Origin: Tetrastigma voinierianum
Lineage: Eukaryota; Streptophyta; Magnoliopsida; Vitales; Vitaceae
DNA length: 64,000 nucleotides
Direction of reading: 5' to 3'
Assembly (NCBI GenBank): GCA_016808115.1
Contig: JAEQBH010005395.1
Location: 1-64,000, forward strand
A program made the translations under genes and the position numbers. The notes under the pieces were generated by a model that was not told where the DNA came from, searched no databases, and worked only from the letters and a program-made list of their open reading frames with translations. Every line of letters starts with the position of its first letter. Within the stretch, counting starts at the first letter, position 1. This document shows positions 1 to 11,175 of this stretch, in pieces.

Positions 1-768
1 TTCCAAATCACCTTGGAATCACTTTTCTATTCCATTCCTCTTTCAATTTCATATCTTTCTTCAAAAATCCATCATGATTTCTTCCAAACCCTTCTAATAT
101 GGTTATAACCCATACAATAAAAAGACATGAGGGATTAGTTAGGGCTTATATTCTAAACTCCTAACTCAATTAATACTTATATTAAAACATAGATTCATCC
201 TTCAAGAGAGGGTTTCCTTGAACTACTGCGGCTGTATGGGCTTTACCCCCTTACTTGACATAATTGGGTTAATATGAAACCCTAGCAAAACCTAAGGCCT
301 GGGAAGATAATATTCCTACAAAACCAAGATCCATGCCAAATCTCACAGATTCCTAAACAAGGTGAGTTTCCATACCTTGGCTTCGTTTGGCTCCTCCTTC
401 TTTCTCTTCCTCTTCCTCCTCTCTTTCTTTCTTCCCTCTTCACGCTTTTTTGAGCTCTCTCAAAATGAGACCAATTTATCTTTAAATTCCAGATTTTCAG
501 CCATGTTCGCCCTCCAATAAACCCATTTTTCGTGTTAAGTCCCACAACTCGTCATTTGTAATCCAGCTTCTTTATTTCATTTTGGCTCTCAAATCTTATA
601 ACTTATAACTTTTAAGTCCCTCTTGGATAAATTAATTTTATCCTTAAGTTTTATAATTTCTCCGGTCTCTCGCTTTCCTAAGCCACATTTAACTCATGAA
701 ACAACCAACCAGTTTACAAATACCTAAACATGTCGAAACGATCAAAGGGTATATTTTGGGGTGTTACA
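1..768 (-). repeat. Ty3/gypsy-type LTR, partial at window edge
   Basis: Read on the minus strand, the segment starts at 768 with TGTAACACCCC, the usual start of many plant gypsy LTRs, and continues through pyrimidine-rich and AT-rich sequence to the window edge. It has no coding potential. The sequence changes abruptly at 768 to degenerate gag/protease sequence of a different kind, and no clear polypurine tract precedes the TG. This LTR therefore probably belongs to a separate insertion rather than to the neighbouring remnant. Its other end lies outside the window, so a target duplication cannot be tested. Confidence 0.6.
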
Positions 769-1087
769 TTTGTGCGAACCCCTGCGCTTTTGTTTAACCT
801 GGCTTGAAGGATCTGCCGTGTTCAAGCTTTATGGTGATTAGTGCAGGTCGATTCCTCCCATGTCTCAAGCCTGTCCATTTAAAACGCCTCTATTCCGTCT
901 CAAAACTCGAGTGAGGAGGCTCTTTGAGATCCTTTGGTAGTTCGAGCCAATGTAGGCGATGTTCAAGTTATCCAAAGGCAATGTGTTCTAGTTCCTGAGG
1001 GCTCTGCCTGGGTGAGCACCTCGTCGCTGCATATCAAGCTCCGCTTCTGGCTGCTCACGTAGTCGACCGCTTCTTGTTTCATGGAGG

Positions 1088-1309
1088 TCAGGTAACACTC
1101 CGCCAATCTACCGATTCGACCATCCTGACTCCATTCACCGTCTGAATTTGATTATCATGTGATATGCCGAGGGGATGGCTTTTATTGAAGCCGAGGAGGG
1201 TTCGCCTTAGCAAGATATTATAGTCAATGGCATCCACTATAAGGAACTCATTGGCTGCCGCCGTCAAGTGTGGGGTTCTCCTGTCAAAGACCGCTGAATC
1301 GGTGCCCAA
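1088..1309 (-). pseudogene. gypsy retropepsin (aspartic protease) fragment
   Basis: A 73-residue open stretch contains NEFLIVDAIDYNILLRRTLL, matching the C-terminal half of plant gypsy retropepsins (typically FLVVD, a few residues, YNAILGR, then TLN). The catalytic DTG/DSG triad would lie upstream and is not visible in a clean frame. Its position just after gag sequence on the same strand supports the assignment. In a functional element it would cut the polyprotein. Here it is a fragment. Confidence 0.6.
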
Positions 1310-1949
1310 CTGGGAGTACCTTTCTTCTCCTCGAAATCCCTACGATGGGCACCCAGATCTAGCTTTTCTTCCAATACCCATCTTGTCGGTTATCGACGGC
1401 TAAGATGATGTCACCAAACTCCCATTATCGATTAAACCCGGCGGAACCGTGGTGGTTGGCTACAATTGCGCCGACTACCAATGTCGTCATGGGGGTGGCC
1501 GCACTTCTTCCGTGATTCGGGTCGAGAACGTGATGGTGTGTCGACCGCTATACTTTGACATCGCTTGTATTTCCACCATGTCTGCGATCTTATGTTCACG
1601 TGGTGGGCTTTTCCGGTAGAACTAGATTCTCCTCCTCCCGACAATCCTCTCGAGATCACATGGATTTCTCTTAAAGGTATTGGTCTTTAGCTTGATTTAC
1701 TGTCGGATAAACATTCTTGGCCGGCGGATGTAGTTACATGCTGACTTTGGGTTTGATTTGACTTGGTTCCTGGAGATATGGCTTAATAGAAAGATACCCA
1801 GCGTATCAAATATTCTATTTCTCTTCTTAGTTGTATCTGAGTTGTCCGTGTGATGTCCATAGTCCTGTGAAACTCATGATACTTGAGTGGTTATCATGTC
1901 TCAGGATCGATTTCATCACATGCCGGCCATCTCGGGGTGCTCGTTTACA

Positions 1950-3030
1950 TTACCTCATGTAGGACTTGTAATCTGAGGCGTTAGTCAAGTGAAGCGTTAT
2001 GCTAGAAAGAACAATGTCGTCGTCCTTGATTTGCGGTGGAAGCCCCGAGCGGTCTCTAAGATTCCCAGCAACCCTGGGGATCGGCTCCGTCCGTGTCACA
2101 GGGATTTCCTTTTTGTCGTCTTGTCGGCAGGAGCTCGCCCTCGTCGTCTGTCTGTCGTTCCTTTTCTTTGCGGGGCGGAGGCTCTCCTTCTTTGATGAGG
2201 CCTCGCCGTTTATACTTTTCTGGCACAGCGAGGACCCCTCGACCATGCTAGCTTGAGGTTGCGAGATGAACATCGAGGTCCTTTGATTGTACGCCCTGAC
2301 CACGCGATGAAAGGCTGTGACGACGAATTTTACGTCGGGTCGTCTATCTTGAGGGGACTCGGCGTTGAATCTGTACATATGATTTCAAACTTTCTGCGAT
2401 CCTTGCTTGATGGTCGGTAGATGGTAGCTCGGCTTTACATGCGTCTAGCTTGATGAAGTGGGAGATGAAGCAGCAACTTGGTTAGTTCCACGAATGTGAG
2501 ATAGATGAAGGAATTCTAATGGAACGGGCCAAGGCGGCTCTTTGGCGTAGTAAGCGAAAATACATCGCCTTGGTCACGTCTGTGTCTGACTCAGTCACGA
2601 TTTTTGTAAGCATTAAGGTGATCGACGGGATCTTTGACTCCATCGAATGTTTGCACGAGCGTGCAGGCTTTCTTGGGAAGGGGAAAGTGTAGTACCTCGA
2701 ATTTGTGAAGGAGATTAGTTTCTTTGTGCAAGGTGTCCATAGTATCCGGGGCTCGCCCCTTTACCACTTCCTTCACGCGGATGAGCTCTTGTTGAAGGTT
2801 TTTGAACCTCACATCCCATTTGTTCCCTTGTTTCTGGATTGAGGTGATTTGGCGCCGGCTCCGGGCATCTCACAGGCATGGCAGCTCCCCATGTGGGACG
2901 ACGGTGGTCCATGCTACGGCTTGAGCCGGATACGCCTCTTGATGCCGAAGTCGCGCCCGAAGTGGTTCTTGAGGAGGAGGTTATGGCCTTCACAGTTTCT
3001 TAGTGTCTCTGTTGATGTTGTATCTGCACA
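1950..3030 (-). pseudogene. gypsy gag fragment
   Basis: Conceptual minus-strand translation near 2.81-2.60 kb contains FPLPKKACTLVQTFDG followed by DPVDHLNAY, the start of the conserved capsid-like gag core. After frame changes the sequence continues through HVKPSYHLPTIKQG (about 2.42 kb) to MYRFNAE and RPDVKFVVTAF (about 2.38-2.30 kb), which is the downstream gag core, then a basic, charged stretch near 2.2-2.0 kb as expected before the nucleocapsid part. In an intact element this protein would build the virus-like particle around the RNA. Reading requires at least three frame changes, so it is a relic. Confidence 0.65.
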
Positions 3031-3480
3031 GTAAATTTGCTCGATTCTTCGATAAATGGCCCCAGTTGACAATGAAGTGCTTCCACTTTGTTATGATGGC
3101 TTACGCCGTTTCCGCCGTCGAGGGTCTGCTCATATCCTGGTGGATTCGTGTCCTCGGTGGATTAGTGTTACTCACCTTGTGTTCCTTGTTGATCTTCGAT
3201 ATGAGAGAGTCGGTTATGTTTGAAGGTGTCGTTCACAGGGCGGCGCCAATGATGATGCCTTTTTCCAGCCGGGCCCGAAATTTGGGCGTGTTGGGTCGTT
3301 AGGTTGAATTAAGTGCTTTGAGGATCGTTTGGGTTGAGGTAGGATTCTTTGCAATGTCGATCAACGAGTTCACGGGTTCTGGCGCTTTCACTGATAGGGC
3401 CGAGAATGGCGTCGAGGGCATCGCGAGTGGCTGATGCTAGTCAGTTAATGCGAGGAGAAGAGGATCTGTGATTCTTTAGA

Positions 3481-5141
3481 ATTAAGCGTCGCCTTTTAGT
3501 GTTAGGCAGTATTTATAATGGACATTCGTCGATTTGGACGATGATTAGGGGTTCTTCCTTGGGAGATAGATTTCCTCATGTAGTCGACCTTAGATTTATG
3601 ATGGATTAGTCAAAAAGAGTTTGTTTGGAGTAATCCTCCTTTGTATTGGGGTATCGGTAGCGACTATACATTGCTTTTAAATTTCGCTATAATGGAGGAA
3701 CATTAGACTGACAGAGCGTCTTTTAGAATGTCCCATCTTTGTTATTTATGAATATGGTTTAGTTGGCCAGGAGTATGGCTCCTATTTTCAAATCCGTGTT
3801 TTAGGCTTAATAGTAAGACCTCTGTTTGAAACGCTATGGAATAAAGGCGGGAATTATGGTCCTCACATCCTTTAGTACAGCGAATATAATGCACAGGCGT
3901 TCTGTATCCCTATCATATACATTAGAAAAAATGAAAATAGAATGTCTGAGAGATATATTAGCATTTTTATAATGAGTCAAATGAATAATTTCACTAGTAA
4001 CCAAATGCATGTGATGCTTAATCGAAGTCGATGGCGATATGTACATTTTTTTAATGGTGAATTATGTGGTTGGATTAGATCAAAGCCATTTTATAATATG
4101 ATCCGTGGCTCCATTATATCGAGATAAACCGTATTTTTAAGATTTTGAATTATTATATAAATAATTCAACTTTAGATCAATGAAATATTGGGTATTAAAA
4201 TAAACTGCGACGACCATGGAATATGGATGACGGCATTTGATAATACACGTCTTAACATCACCCAAATAAAATAAATAAAAATAATAATTTAAGTGAACTA
4301 TTTTTTTTAAGAATTAATTAATAAAAATAGATGAAATAATCAATAAGTTTAGTAAACATTATGTGGATAGATTTATGGAAACAATGATAAATTAATAAGA
4401 TTTAACTAAAGTTTGAGTCACAAAGTAAGACAAATTTATGAGGAAACTTCAAATGCTTTTAAATATATATTCAACCTAAAGATTATAAAATACTCAAATC
4501 ATCTTATCTAAATATTCAATCTCTTTTACTTTATACCTAAATGACATAATTAAAATTTAAACATAATTAGTATATTTGTAAACCTAAAATATATTAAAAG
4601 CATTATCAAACATGTAGTTGAGATGATTGAGGTCACTTTTAGGCTTAAGCTTAGAGTTTTGAGAGTTAGAAACTTAAGCGGTTGTGTTATAAGGTAAGAG
4701 TTTTATTATTTTTATATGTTATTTTAATTTTAATAATAATTAGTTTATATGTGATATGATTTAAATATATATTTTATATATGTATGAATCAGTTCGTAAC
4801 ACTTCATGATCAGATGAAAAATATATAAATCCCAAGCATTGAGGAATTTGTTAAAATTAAATTTATAGTAGTGTTGAATGATTGATGTCACAGCTTCTCT
4901 AGCATTTAAAGGTTTGAAATCGATTGGTGTTATGAGATAAGCCAGCACACTACCATCAACATCAAGATCAACAATATATTTATATTTATATATATGTATT
5001 TTCAAGCCATCATCTGTCCCTTAAATTAATTCTTATGAGTCATCATGGATTATCATAAGATTATAAAGCTTTATTATATAACATAAATATATTTTAAGAT
5101 CAAACTCAAACCTTTGTTAAAATAGAAAAAAATCTCAACTA

Positions 5142-5212
<71 letters not shown>

Positions 5213-7400
5213 GTGATTGTTATAATATCATATTAAAGTTATTTATTAACAAGAAAATATATGTGGTTTAGGGGAAATTATGTTGGGAAGATAATAATGC
5301 TAAACTATTCATGTTAGAATTTGAACTTAAAACCTCTGTATTTTCTTTTCCTATGTTTATATTTTTTGAAATATTTAACGTTCCACATGATTTATACAAA
5401 AGGAACTATATTTTATTTAAAAATTATTTATAATTAATGGTATTAATCACATGAAAACGAGATTTGAGTCCTGATTAGAGATACCGTGTAATAATGATGG
5501 TTTCTTCTTTTTAACTTTTAGCACAATAATAGGTGAAAATGAATTATTGATTTGAAATATCAAATATCTAACAATAAGAAACCAGAAGTCAATGTCCATC
5601 CTAATTCTATTAATCATATTCATGATAATGACATTAGGTTTTCAGGACACCAATTAATCCCTGATAGGATGTCATGATTTAAAATAATCAGATTTTATTT
5701 TTAGTCCCATCACATCCCAGTATATTAAAAAAAAAATTATAATTATTTTATATTATAATATATATAATAATAATTATTATTTAATTATGATTTATACACA
5801 AATATAATATTTTTATTTTATGAAGGAATATATTTAAATTTAATATAATAGAAAACAAGAACATATTAAAACTAAATATACAAATAAAAGTAAAAAGCTA
5901 AATGATAATTTTTCATCCCATCCATTCCCAACTCGTTTTAATTTACAAAAAAAATAATGGATATGTGAAATGATTTAAATAAATGATCTTTGGGATCGAT
6001 GAACCTGGCCCATTGTCATTCTTAATTAATCCACCTACAAAACTATTAACAGGCCAAGCTCAATTTATGAATTACTTTCTCTTTTATTACAATTTATGAT
6101 TACTTTTAATTTATAAATAAACGTGTTGTGCCCAGTTGCACTTTTTAAAAAGTTATCATGATCCTGTAATCCATATAATAAAACACAGTCGCTACAATTT
6201 AAAACCTTTTACCATTTTTTAGAAATATAAATTTATTAAATTTAATAGTAATATATTAATTTGAACATGAATTAAATTTGTTAAAAATACTAAAAATAGG
6301 ATAGTATTCGAGTTAATAATGACTCTTATCGTGATTCGGCAATAAAGCATATATGTTGAAAATTATATGATGGTATAATTAAATGAAGCCACATGCATAT
6401 ATAACATATTGATAACTCTGATTTAAATTGATATATTTGTTTGTTCATATATTATTTATCTTCTGAATCGTCAAAAATATTAGTACTCATCATAACAAAC
6501 TGATGAAAATTAACAACACAAAAAAAAAAAAACATATATTTGACGAGAGCACAAATGCTGTGAGCATAGTATGAGCGGAATTGGCCCGGTGTAGCGATGG
6601 TCTAAGCGAGTCGCGATTAAACTGTAGTGGTAGTATCGATCAAATTTTTATCTGTCTGTTGCACTGATAAATCGTTTCAATCCGTGTTCAGCTAATGATA
6701 AATATCTTGAAGGGTAATGGCGTTAAGTTGAGAGAGAGACTAGCCTAAATAAGTAGTAATCCATATAAATCAATATTCATTTCACGTAATGTGCCTTAAC
6801 TAACTTCTTTCAATAGTATCGTATAGTGGGAATATAGAATTAAGTTTCTTAAACATCTCCTCATTTCATCAAATTAGACTCACCATTACTTAATTGTGAT
6901 GCATTAATAGCAAAAAAAAAAAAAACTTTGATCCACACTTGTCATTTAATCCACTATCTTGTATTAATGCCCCAAAAAACCTTTGATTCATTAATCCACC
7001 ATCTTGTGTTAATGTCTAAAAACCTTAGTTTATAATTTCAATATGATTAGATCATACAGTTAGTCTTTGAGATCAACACTTAATTTCACAAATTACCTAT
7101 ATGTTTTCACTTGTGGAGAAGAGATGACAAATCATGACAAAATAAATCACCACCACACCTTAAGTTTGTACGCATAAAAGACCACCAGATACATTAAAGC
7201 CAAAACTGCCCAAATAAAATACCAGCAAATGATTTTGAATTGAGCTAACTTTTGATGAGAATATTGAATTCATAATTATTCACATGAAGGATCCGACATA
7301 AATTTCTCCAATAATCTAAGATGGTCAAAAATGTCGTTCTTAGAAAAAGCATGAATCATGTAACATGATACATGCATGAAAATAAATGCAGGGGCAACCC
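3481..7400. other. AT-rich intergenic DNA without recognised genes
   Basis: Up to about 3.75 kb there may be more degraded leader of the adjacent gypsy remnant. From there to about 7.4 kb the DNA is AT-rich, with A/T homopolymers and one long dinucleotide run. The short open stretches (for example near 3.9-4.1 and 4.75-5.0 kb) have low-complexity composition and no recognisable motif. A GC-richer patch at about 6.54-6.72 kb looks different from its surroundings and could be a small repeat remnant, but I cannot name it. Confidence 0.6.
5146..5209. repeat. (AT)n microsatellite
   Basis: About 32 uninterrupted AT dinucleotides in AT-rich intergenic DNA. Such runs are length-polymorphic and error-prone in assembly, so the exact repeat number is uncertain. 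Confidence 0.95.
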
Positions 7401-7479
7401 GAGCAGTGCCTGCTTTGCATCCTCCTGTCTGTGTGCTCCAATTTTGACTGTCCAACGCGCTTAGCCAGTTGAAACTTAG

Positions 7480-7692
7480 AACAACACTAAAACGGCGTCG
7501 TTTCGAGGGAGTCCCCCACTGCCTTTTTCATTCAGCTCATCAGGCCCCGAGCGAGGCACGTCTATCCTTCTCTTGCTTTCTCTCTCTCTACTGCCTCCTC
7601 GAAACGCCTTAAAGTTGACCTATTTAATCATCTTCGGCAGACCACGCAATCCTCATCACAGCTTTCAGATCTCTCCATTTCATATGCCCAAG
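7480..7692 (+). promoter_or_regulatory. Probable promoter and first leader exon of CAF1
   Basis: Composition becomes GC-richer from about 7.39 kb. A pyrimidine-rich patch at about 7564-7597 resembles plant core-promoter or 5' leader CT tracts, and a TATA-like TATTTAAT lies at 7621-7628. A splice-donor-like AAG/GTCAGA follows at 7691-7698. This suggests a short non-coding first exon and a leader intron. No start site can be proved from sequence alone. Confidence 0.35.
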
Positions 7693-8262
7693 GTCAGATC
7701 TCATCTCATCTCATACACATCAACTCTTCTGTCTTTGATCGCTTTGCGTTTCTGTCTTTTCGTTTTTTTTTTTTTTGTTTTCGTTTGATCTAGGGTTCTG
7801 TTTCTTGTAAATCGTTTCAGATCTAGTCCACCCATATATGAATCCAGTTAGCCTTTTCGAGTTTCGAGTGTTTATAGTTCAGATCTGGTCGAACTAGAGC
7901 ACCCCAGGTCCCGTTTTTTCTTTCGTTGGTCTGGTTAGGGCAGAAAACGCCGTCGTTTTCCGACTCCATGTGTTTAAGGTTTCTGTATGCCTGTGCAGAG
8001 ATCCAGTCGTGGCAGAAAACGTCGAATAACCAGCTCCTGTTTTGGGTTATGCTTCTTTTCTGAATCTAGCTAAGTAGAAAAACGCTGCACTTTTGGTAGA
8101 TCGGATCCGTCAAAACCTCTAGTTTGAGCTTTTGGGTTCTGATTTGTTGAAGCAAAGAAAAAGTCATCGTTTTTCCTCGAAATATTTTGGATTTTCGATC
8201 TGGGTTTTGAGCGTCGTTGACTCCTTTGTTTGATATCCTCACTCGTTTTGTTGCTCGAGCAG
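7693..8262 (+). other. Putative 5' UTR intron of CAF1
   Basis: The candidate donor GT at 7693 and acceptor AG at 8261-8262 bound a T-rich stretch of about 570 bases containing repeated TCAGATCT-like words and a T homopolymer. The acceptor lies 12 bases before the CAF1 ATG. Leader introns are common in plant housekeeping genes whose coding part is a single exon. Transcript data would be needed to confirm it. Confidence 0.35.
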
Positions 8263-8274
8263 ATATTGTCAAAA

Positions 8275-9082
8275 TGTCGAATTCACCCAAGACTGAATCC
8301 GTTCTAATTCGCGAGGTTGGCATGATAATCTCGAGTGGTGTAATTCGGAAATCGTGGATAAATATCCTTATGTTGCGATGGACACTGAGTTTCCAGGCGT
8401 GGTTCTTCGTCCCATGGGCACTTTCAAGAACATAAATGATTATAACTATCAAACCTTGAAGGATAATGTTGATATGTTGAAGTTGATCCAACTTGGTCTC
8501 ACATTTTCGGATGAAAATGGGAATCTTCCGACTTGTGGCACTGACAAGCTGTGCATTTGGCAATTCAATTTCCGTGAATTTGACGTGACTGAAGATGTCT
8601 TTGCAAGTGACTCAATTCAGTTGCTGAGAGAGTGTGGCATCGATTTTAAGAAGAACAACGACAAGGGCATTGATGTGAATCAGTTTGGCGAGCTTTTGAT
8701 GTCGTCTGGGATTGTGTTGAATAATAATGTGAGCTGGGTTACTTTCCACAGTGGTTATGATTTCGGGTATTTGCTTAAGCTGTTGACCTGTCGGAGCTTG
8801 CCCGGTACACAAGCAGGTTTCTTTGATCTGATCAAGATGTATTTTCCCGTGGTTTATGATATTAAGCATTTGATGAAGTTCTGCAATAGCTTGCATGGTG
8901 GTTTGAATAAGCTTGCGGAGTGTTGGAAGTTGAGAGTTGGTATTTGTCATCAAGCAGGGTCAGACAGTTTGCTTACTTGTTGCACATTCAGGAAGTTGAG
9001 AGACAGCTTCTTCAATGGCGCAACAGAGAAGTATGCCGGTGTCTTGTACGGTCTTGGTGTCGAGACTGGACAGAATAATTGA
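8275..9082 (+). CDS. CAF1: CCR4-associated factor 1 (CAF1/POP2) deadenylase, frame-disrupted
   Basis: CAF1 is a DEDD-family 3'-5' exoribonuclease that shortens mRNA poly(A) tails within the CCR4-NOT complex. The ATG at 8275 opens the typical N-terminus ([15 protein letters not shown]). From 8354 a second frame carries the rest to the TGA-less stop at 9080-9082. Catalytic residues are visible: Asp and Glu in MDTEFPG (about 8380), Asp in [11 protein letters not shown] (about 8760) and Asp in [11 protein letters not shown] (about 8967). The total length, about 269 codons, matches plant CAF1 proteins, which are usually encoded by one exon. Two lesions stand out. Between about 8316 and 8350 small deletions shift the frame between the N-terminus and the catalytic core. 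At about 8918-8936 two deletions totalling three bases change the conserved ELLEVERVG segment to ECWKLRVG. Conservation elsewhere is high, so these may be consensus errors rather than true mutations. Confidence 0.85.
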
Positions 9083-9330
9083 AAGAGAATAAATGGAAGA
9101 ATTGATGAATGTTTGTATAACAACTTGGGTCTTAAAGCCCCAATTGTTCTTTGTACACTATTGTCAAAAAGATTGTGGCTTTAGTTATGAATTTCTTCTG
9201 CTTGAAATTTACTTTTAAAGCTTCCGTGTAACTGAAACCTTGACAGGTTTGTAGCTCAGTGACTTTGTAAATCATTGCAGTTAGTATTTCAATAACAATT
9301 TTAGTGCTTTATTACTTCTCGTGCTGAGTT
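9083..9330 (+). other. Probable CAF1 3' UTR
   Basis: T-rich sequence follows the CAF1 stop. An AATAAA word occurs only a few bases after the stop (about 9088-9093), and weaker T/A-rich signals follow. The length is typical of a plant 3' UTR, but the cleavage site cannot be placed. Confidence 0.35.
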
Positions 9331-10249
9331 TCTTTAAATCTTCATGGTTTATTAAGACACAGGATAACAGTTGTTTCTTGCACCGCCATAGAGGAGACAA
9401 TTTTCATTTCTTTCATAATGGAAAAAAAAAAAAAATTTCTCTTGTGGTTAAAGAGATGTGAGCTGTGAGGTTTGCCCTTGTATGTAATGTGAGCTTGTCA
9501 ACTAGTGATTGGTATTCAGTTTGTGCAAAAGATTCAAGGTTTTCTATTGGACCAATCTTTTTCTCTTCTATATCAAACATTTCATGTCTATTATGTCCCT
9601 TTTTTGGTCATCAGTATCATTTTGTCTACTAAGTTTATATTATCACCTTGATTTTCAATTGTGGATTTGAATTATTAACTCTTACTTGCTAATCATTTTT
9701 TTTTTTCAATTAGTCGGGTATTATAAAGGTCATGATATCTGGAGCTGAAGGCTATCCAGAAAGTGCCTTGCTGGAGTTTGATGTATCTTGCAGGAGTGTT
9801 AATCAGCATTGCATGAGTATTGATTCCTGCTTTAATGTAAGGTTCTCTCCTGCAAACCCTCTTTCACATGGATTTTTGTCATCATTAGAAGTGTGATGGC
9901 TGATATTTACTACCAGGAATGTTCTTGTGGATTTCACAAGGACTTTTGTAGACCAGATCATGTGGCTGGGTTGCTGGTGAGGTGGATGGCGTGAAAAAGG
10001 TTTGATTGGTAATTTAATGCGAGTTCAAGGTAAAAACACCGCAAGGAGATGGTTTGCTTGCAAGTTATTCAATGCCTTTTCATATTTTTACTTGATTGTT
10101 AATCTATATCTGTATCTATTTATCTCTCTTTATATATCTGTAGATAGGTAGATAGATAGATATGATATGACAAAAAAAAAAAAAGTTTATGTAAAGAAAT
10201 ATGAGTTATTTGTTCTCTCAATTTACCCGTGTTATGGTGGGGAGTGGGG
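9331..10249 (+). other. Intergenic or intron-like DNA with two exon-like islands
   Basis: Mostly T-rich sequence with A and T homopolymers. Two islands have better coding character. About 9717-9836 reads VMISGAEGYPESALLEFDV and on to a CxSVNQHC segment, and ends at a GTAAGG donor-like site. About 9916-9994 is preceded by a CAG acceptor-like site and reads ECSCGFHKDFCRPDHVAGL before a stop. They are cysteine-rich and could be remnants of two exons of a gene I do not recognise. No function is proposed. Confidence 0.3.
10142..10163. repeat. (TAGA)n microsatellite
   Basis: Four to five imperfect TAGA/TAGG units in AT-rich DNA just upstream of the LINE fragment. Confidence 0.8.
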
Positions 10250-11175
10250 AGAGAATCTGATTATGGGAAGACTTATGGTGGGGTGATCGACCGCTTTGTT
10301 TACTGTATCCAGATCTTTACAGAGTTATTTCTGTGAGAAATCTGTCTATACCAGTGGTTTTTGACTCTACTCCTTTTTCCTTGAACTTAGTTTTCTGACG
10401 TAATCTCACTGATTTAGAAATTGTGCACTTCCAGAGATTAATGTCTTCTCTTGTTTCTGTGCATCTCATCCATTTCTAGTAGGTTCAGGATCTTGAACAT
10501 GTCATCCATTGGCTTGTTTACTATAAAATCCTTTTTCTTGGCTTTGTCCAAGTTCTCCAGTCCTATTTTGTCTCATCCAGCTAGGTTTTTATGGAAAACA
10601 AAAGCCCCTCTAAAGGTTAAGGCCTTTACTTGGTTGGTAGCTTATAGGAAGGTAAACACCAATGACTTACTACAATTGAGAAGGCCTTATAAATCCCTTA
10701 GTCCTTAATGGTGCTTCTTTGCAAACGAGATGGAGAGTCGGTTGATCATCTCTTCCTTCATTGTTCTTTCACTATTGGTTTGTGGCACAAGCTTTTCACT
10801 ATAGGCAAGACTTTATGGAAAATTGCATGTCTCTCCTTGGTATGGTTTGTGTGGCAAGAGAGAAATGCAAGGATTTTTGAGAATAAAGAGAGAGTGGAGG
10901 GGGAGGTGTGGGACTTATTGTACTTTTATTCATCTTTGGCCTTGCACCACTATTTTTAGAGGAGTTCACTGAGTTACAAATTATTTGGCTAGTGGTTTTG
11001 TGATATCCCCATGAGGTGGGTAGCATGGATCTTGTAAGTACTCCTTGCAGAGGGAGGTTTAATTCCTGTTCAGGTCATGTTTTTGATGGAAGGAAATCTC
11101 TTCCTTGCTTTGTATTTTGTTTTATTAATATGCCATTCTGTTTGGACTTACCAAAAAAGAAAAAAAACTATTCTG
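10250..11175 (+). mobile_element. L1-type LINE, 5'-truncated 3' end
   Basis: The fragment covers only the last part of ORF2 plus the 3' UTR and ends in an A-rich tail (about 11153-11168). A second A-run at 11190-11199 follows a short partial repeat of the preceding ATTCTGTTTG word. Upstream of the zinc-binding region, frame-broken text such as WWGDRPLCLLYPD and RNLTDLEI matches the linker between reverse transcriptase and the C-terminal zinc-binding region in the other LINEs of this window. 5' truncation is the usual outcome of target-primed reverse transcription. Confidence 0.75.
10451..10960 (+). pseudogene. LINE ORF2 C-terminal zinc-binding region (zf-RVT)
   Basis: Two overlapping frames give FLWKTKAPLKVKAFTWLVAY with LLQLRRP, then LLCKRDGESVDHLFLHCSFT, then WFVWQERNARIFENKER. 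This is the plant LINE zf-RVT domain, with the CxLC, HLFLHC and W-WQERN(A)RIF landmarks in order. It lies C-terminal to reverse transcriptase in plant L1 proteins and is thought to help bind nucleic acid. The frame changes once at about 10708 and stop codons lie upstream, so the protein cannot be made whole. Confidence 0.8.

Larger units (their letters stand above)
1075..3480 (-). mobile_element. Ty3/gypsy (Tat-like) remnant: gag and protease
   Basis: Degraded retrotransposon body on the minus strand. From high to low coordinates it shows a gag region (about 3.0-1.95 kb) followed by a retropepsin region (about 1.3-1.1 kb), which is the normal gag-protease order. Reverse transcriptase, RNase H and integrase would follow below 1 kb but are missing, because the LTR ending at 768 interrupts the order. 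Stops and frameshifts are frequent. Family assignment to Tat/Ogre-type gypsy rests on remembered gag wording (FPLP, then a short spacer and DPVDHLNAYK) and is an inference. Confidence 0.65.

Noticed and set aside
6540..6720. GC-richer patch as an RNA gene or retroelement piece
   Set aside because: I found no tRNA-like arms, no LTR ends and no conserved protein text, so no call was made.
8066..8953. Long open frames on - opposite CAF1
   Set aside because: They are mirror frames of the conserved CAF1 coding sequence and its leader and show no family motif.
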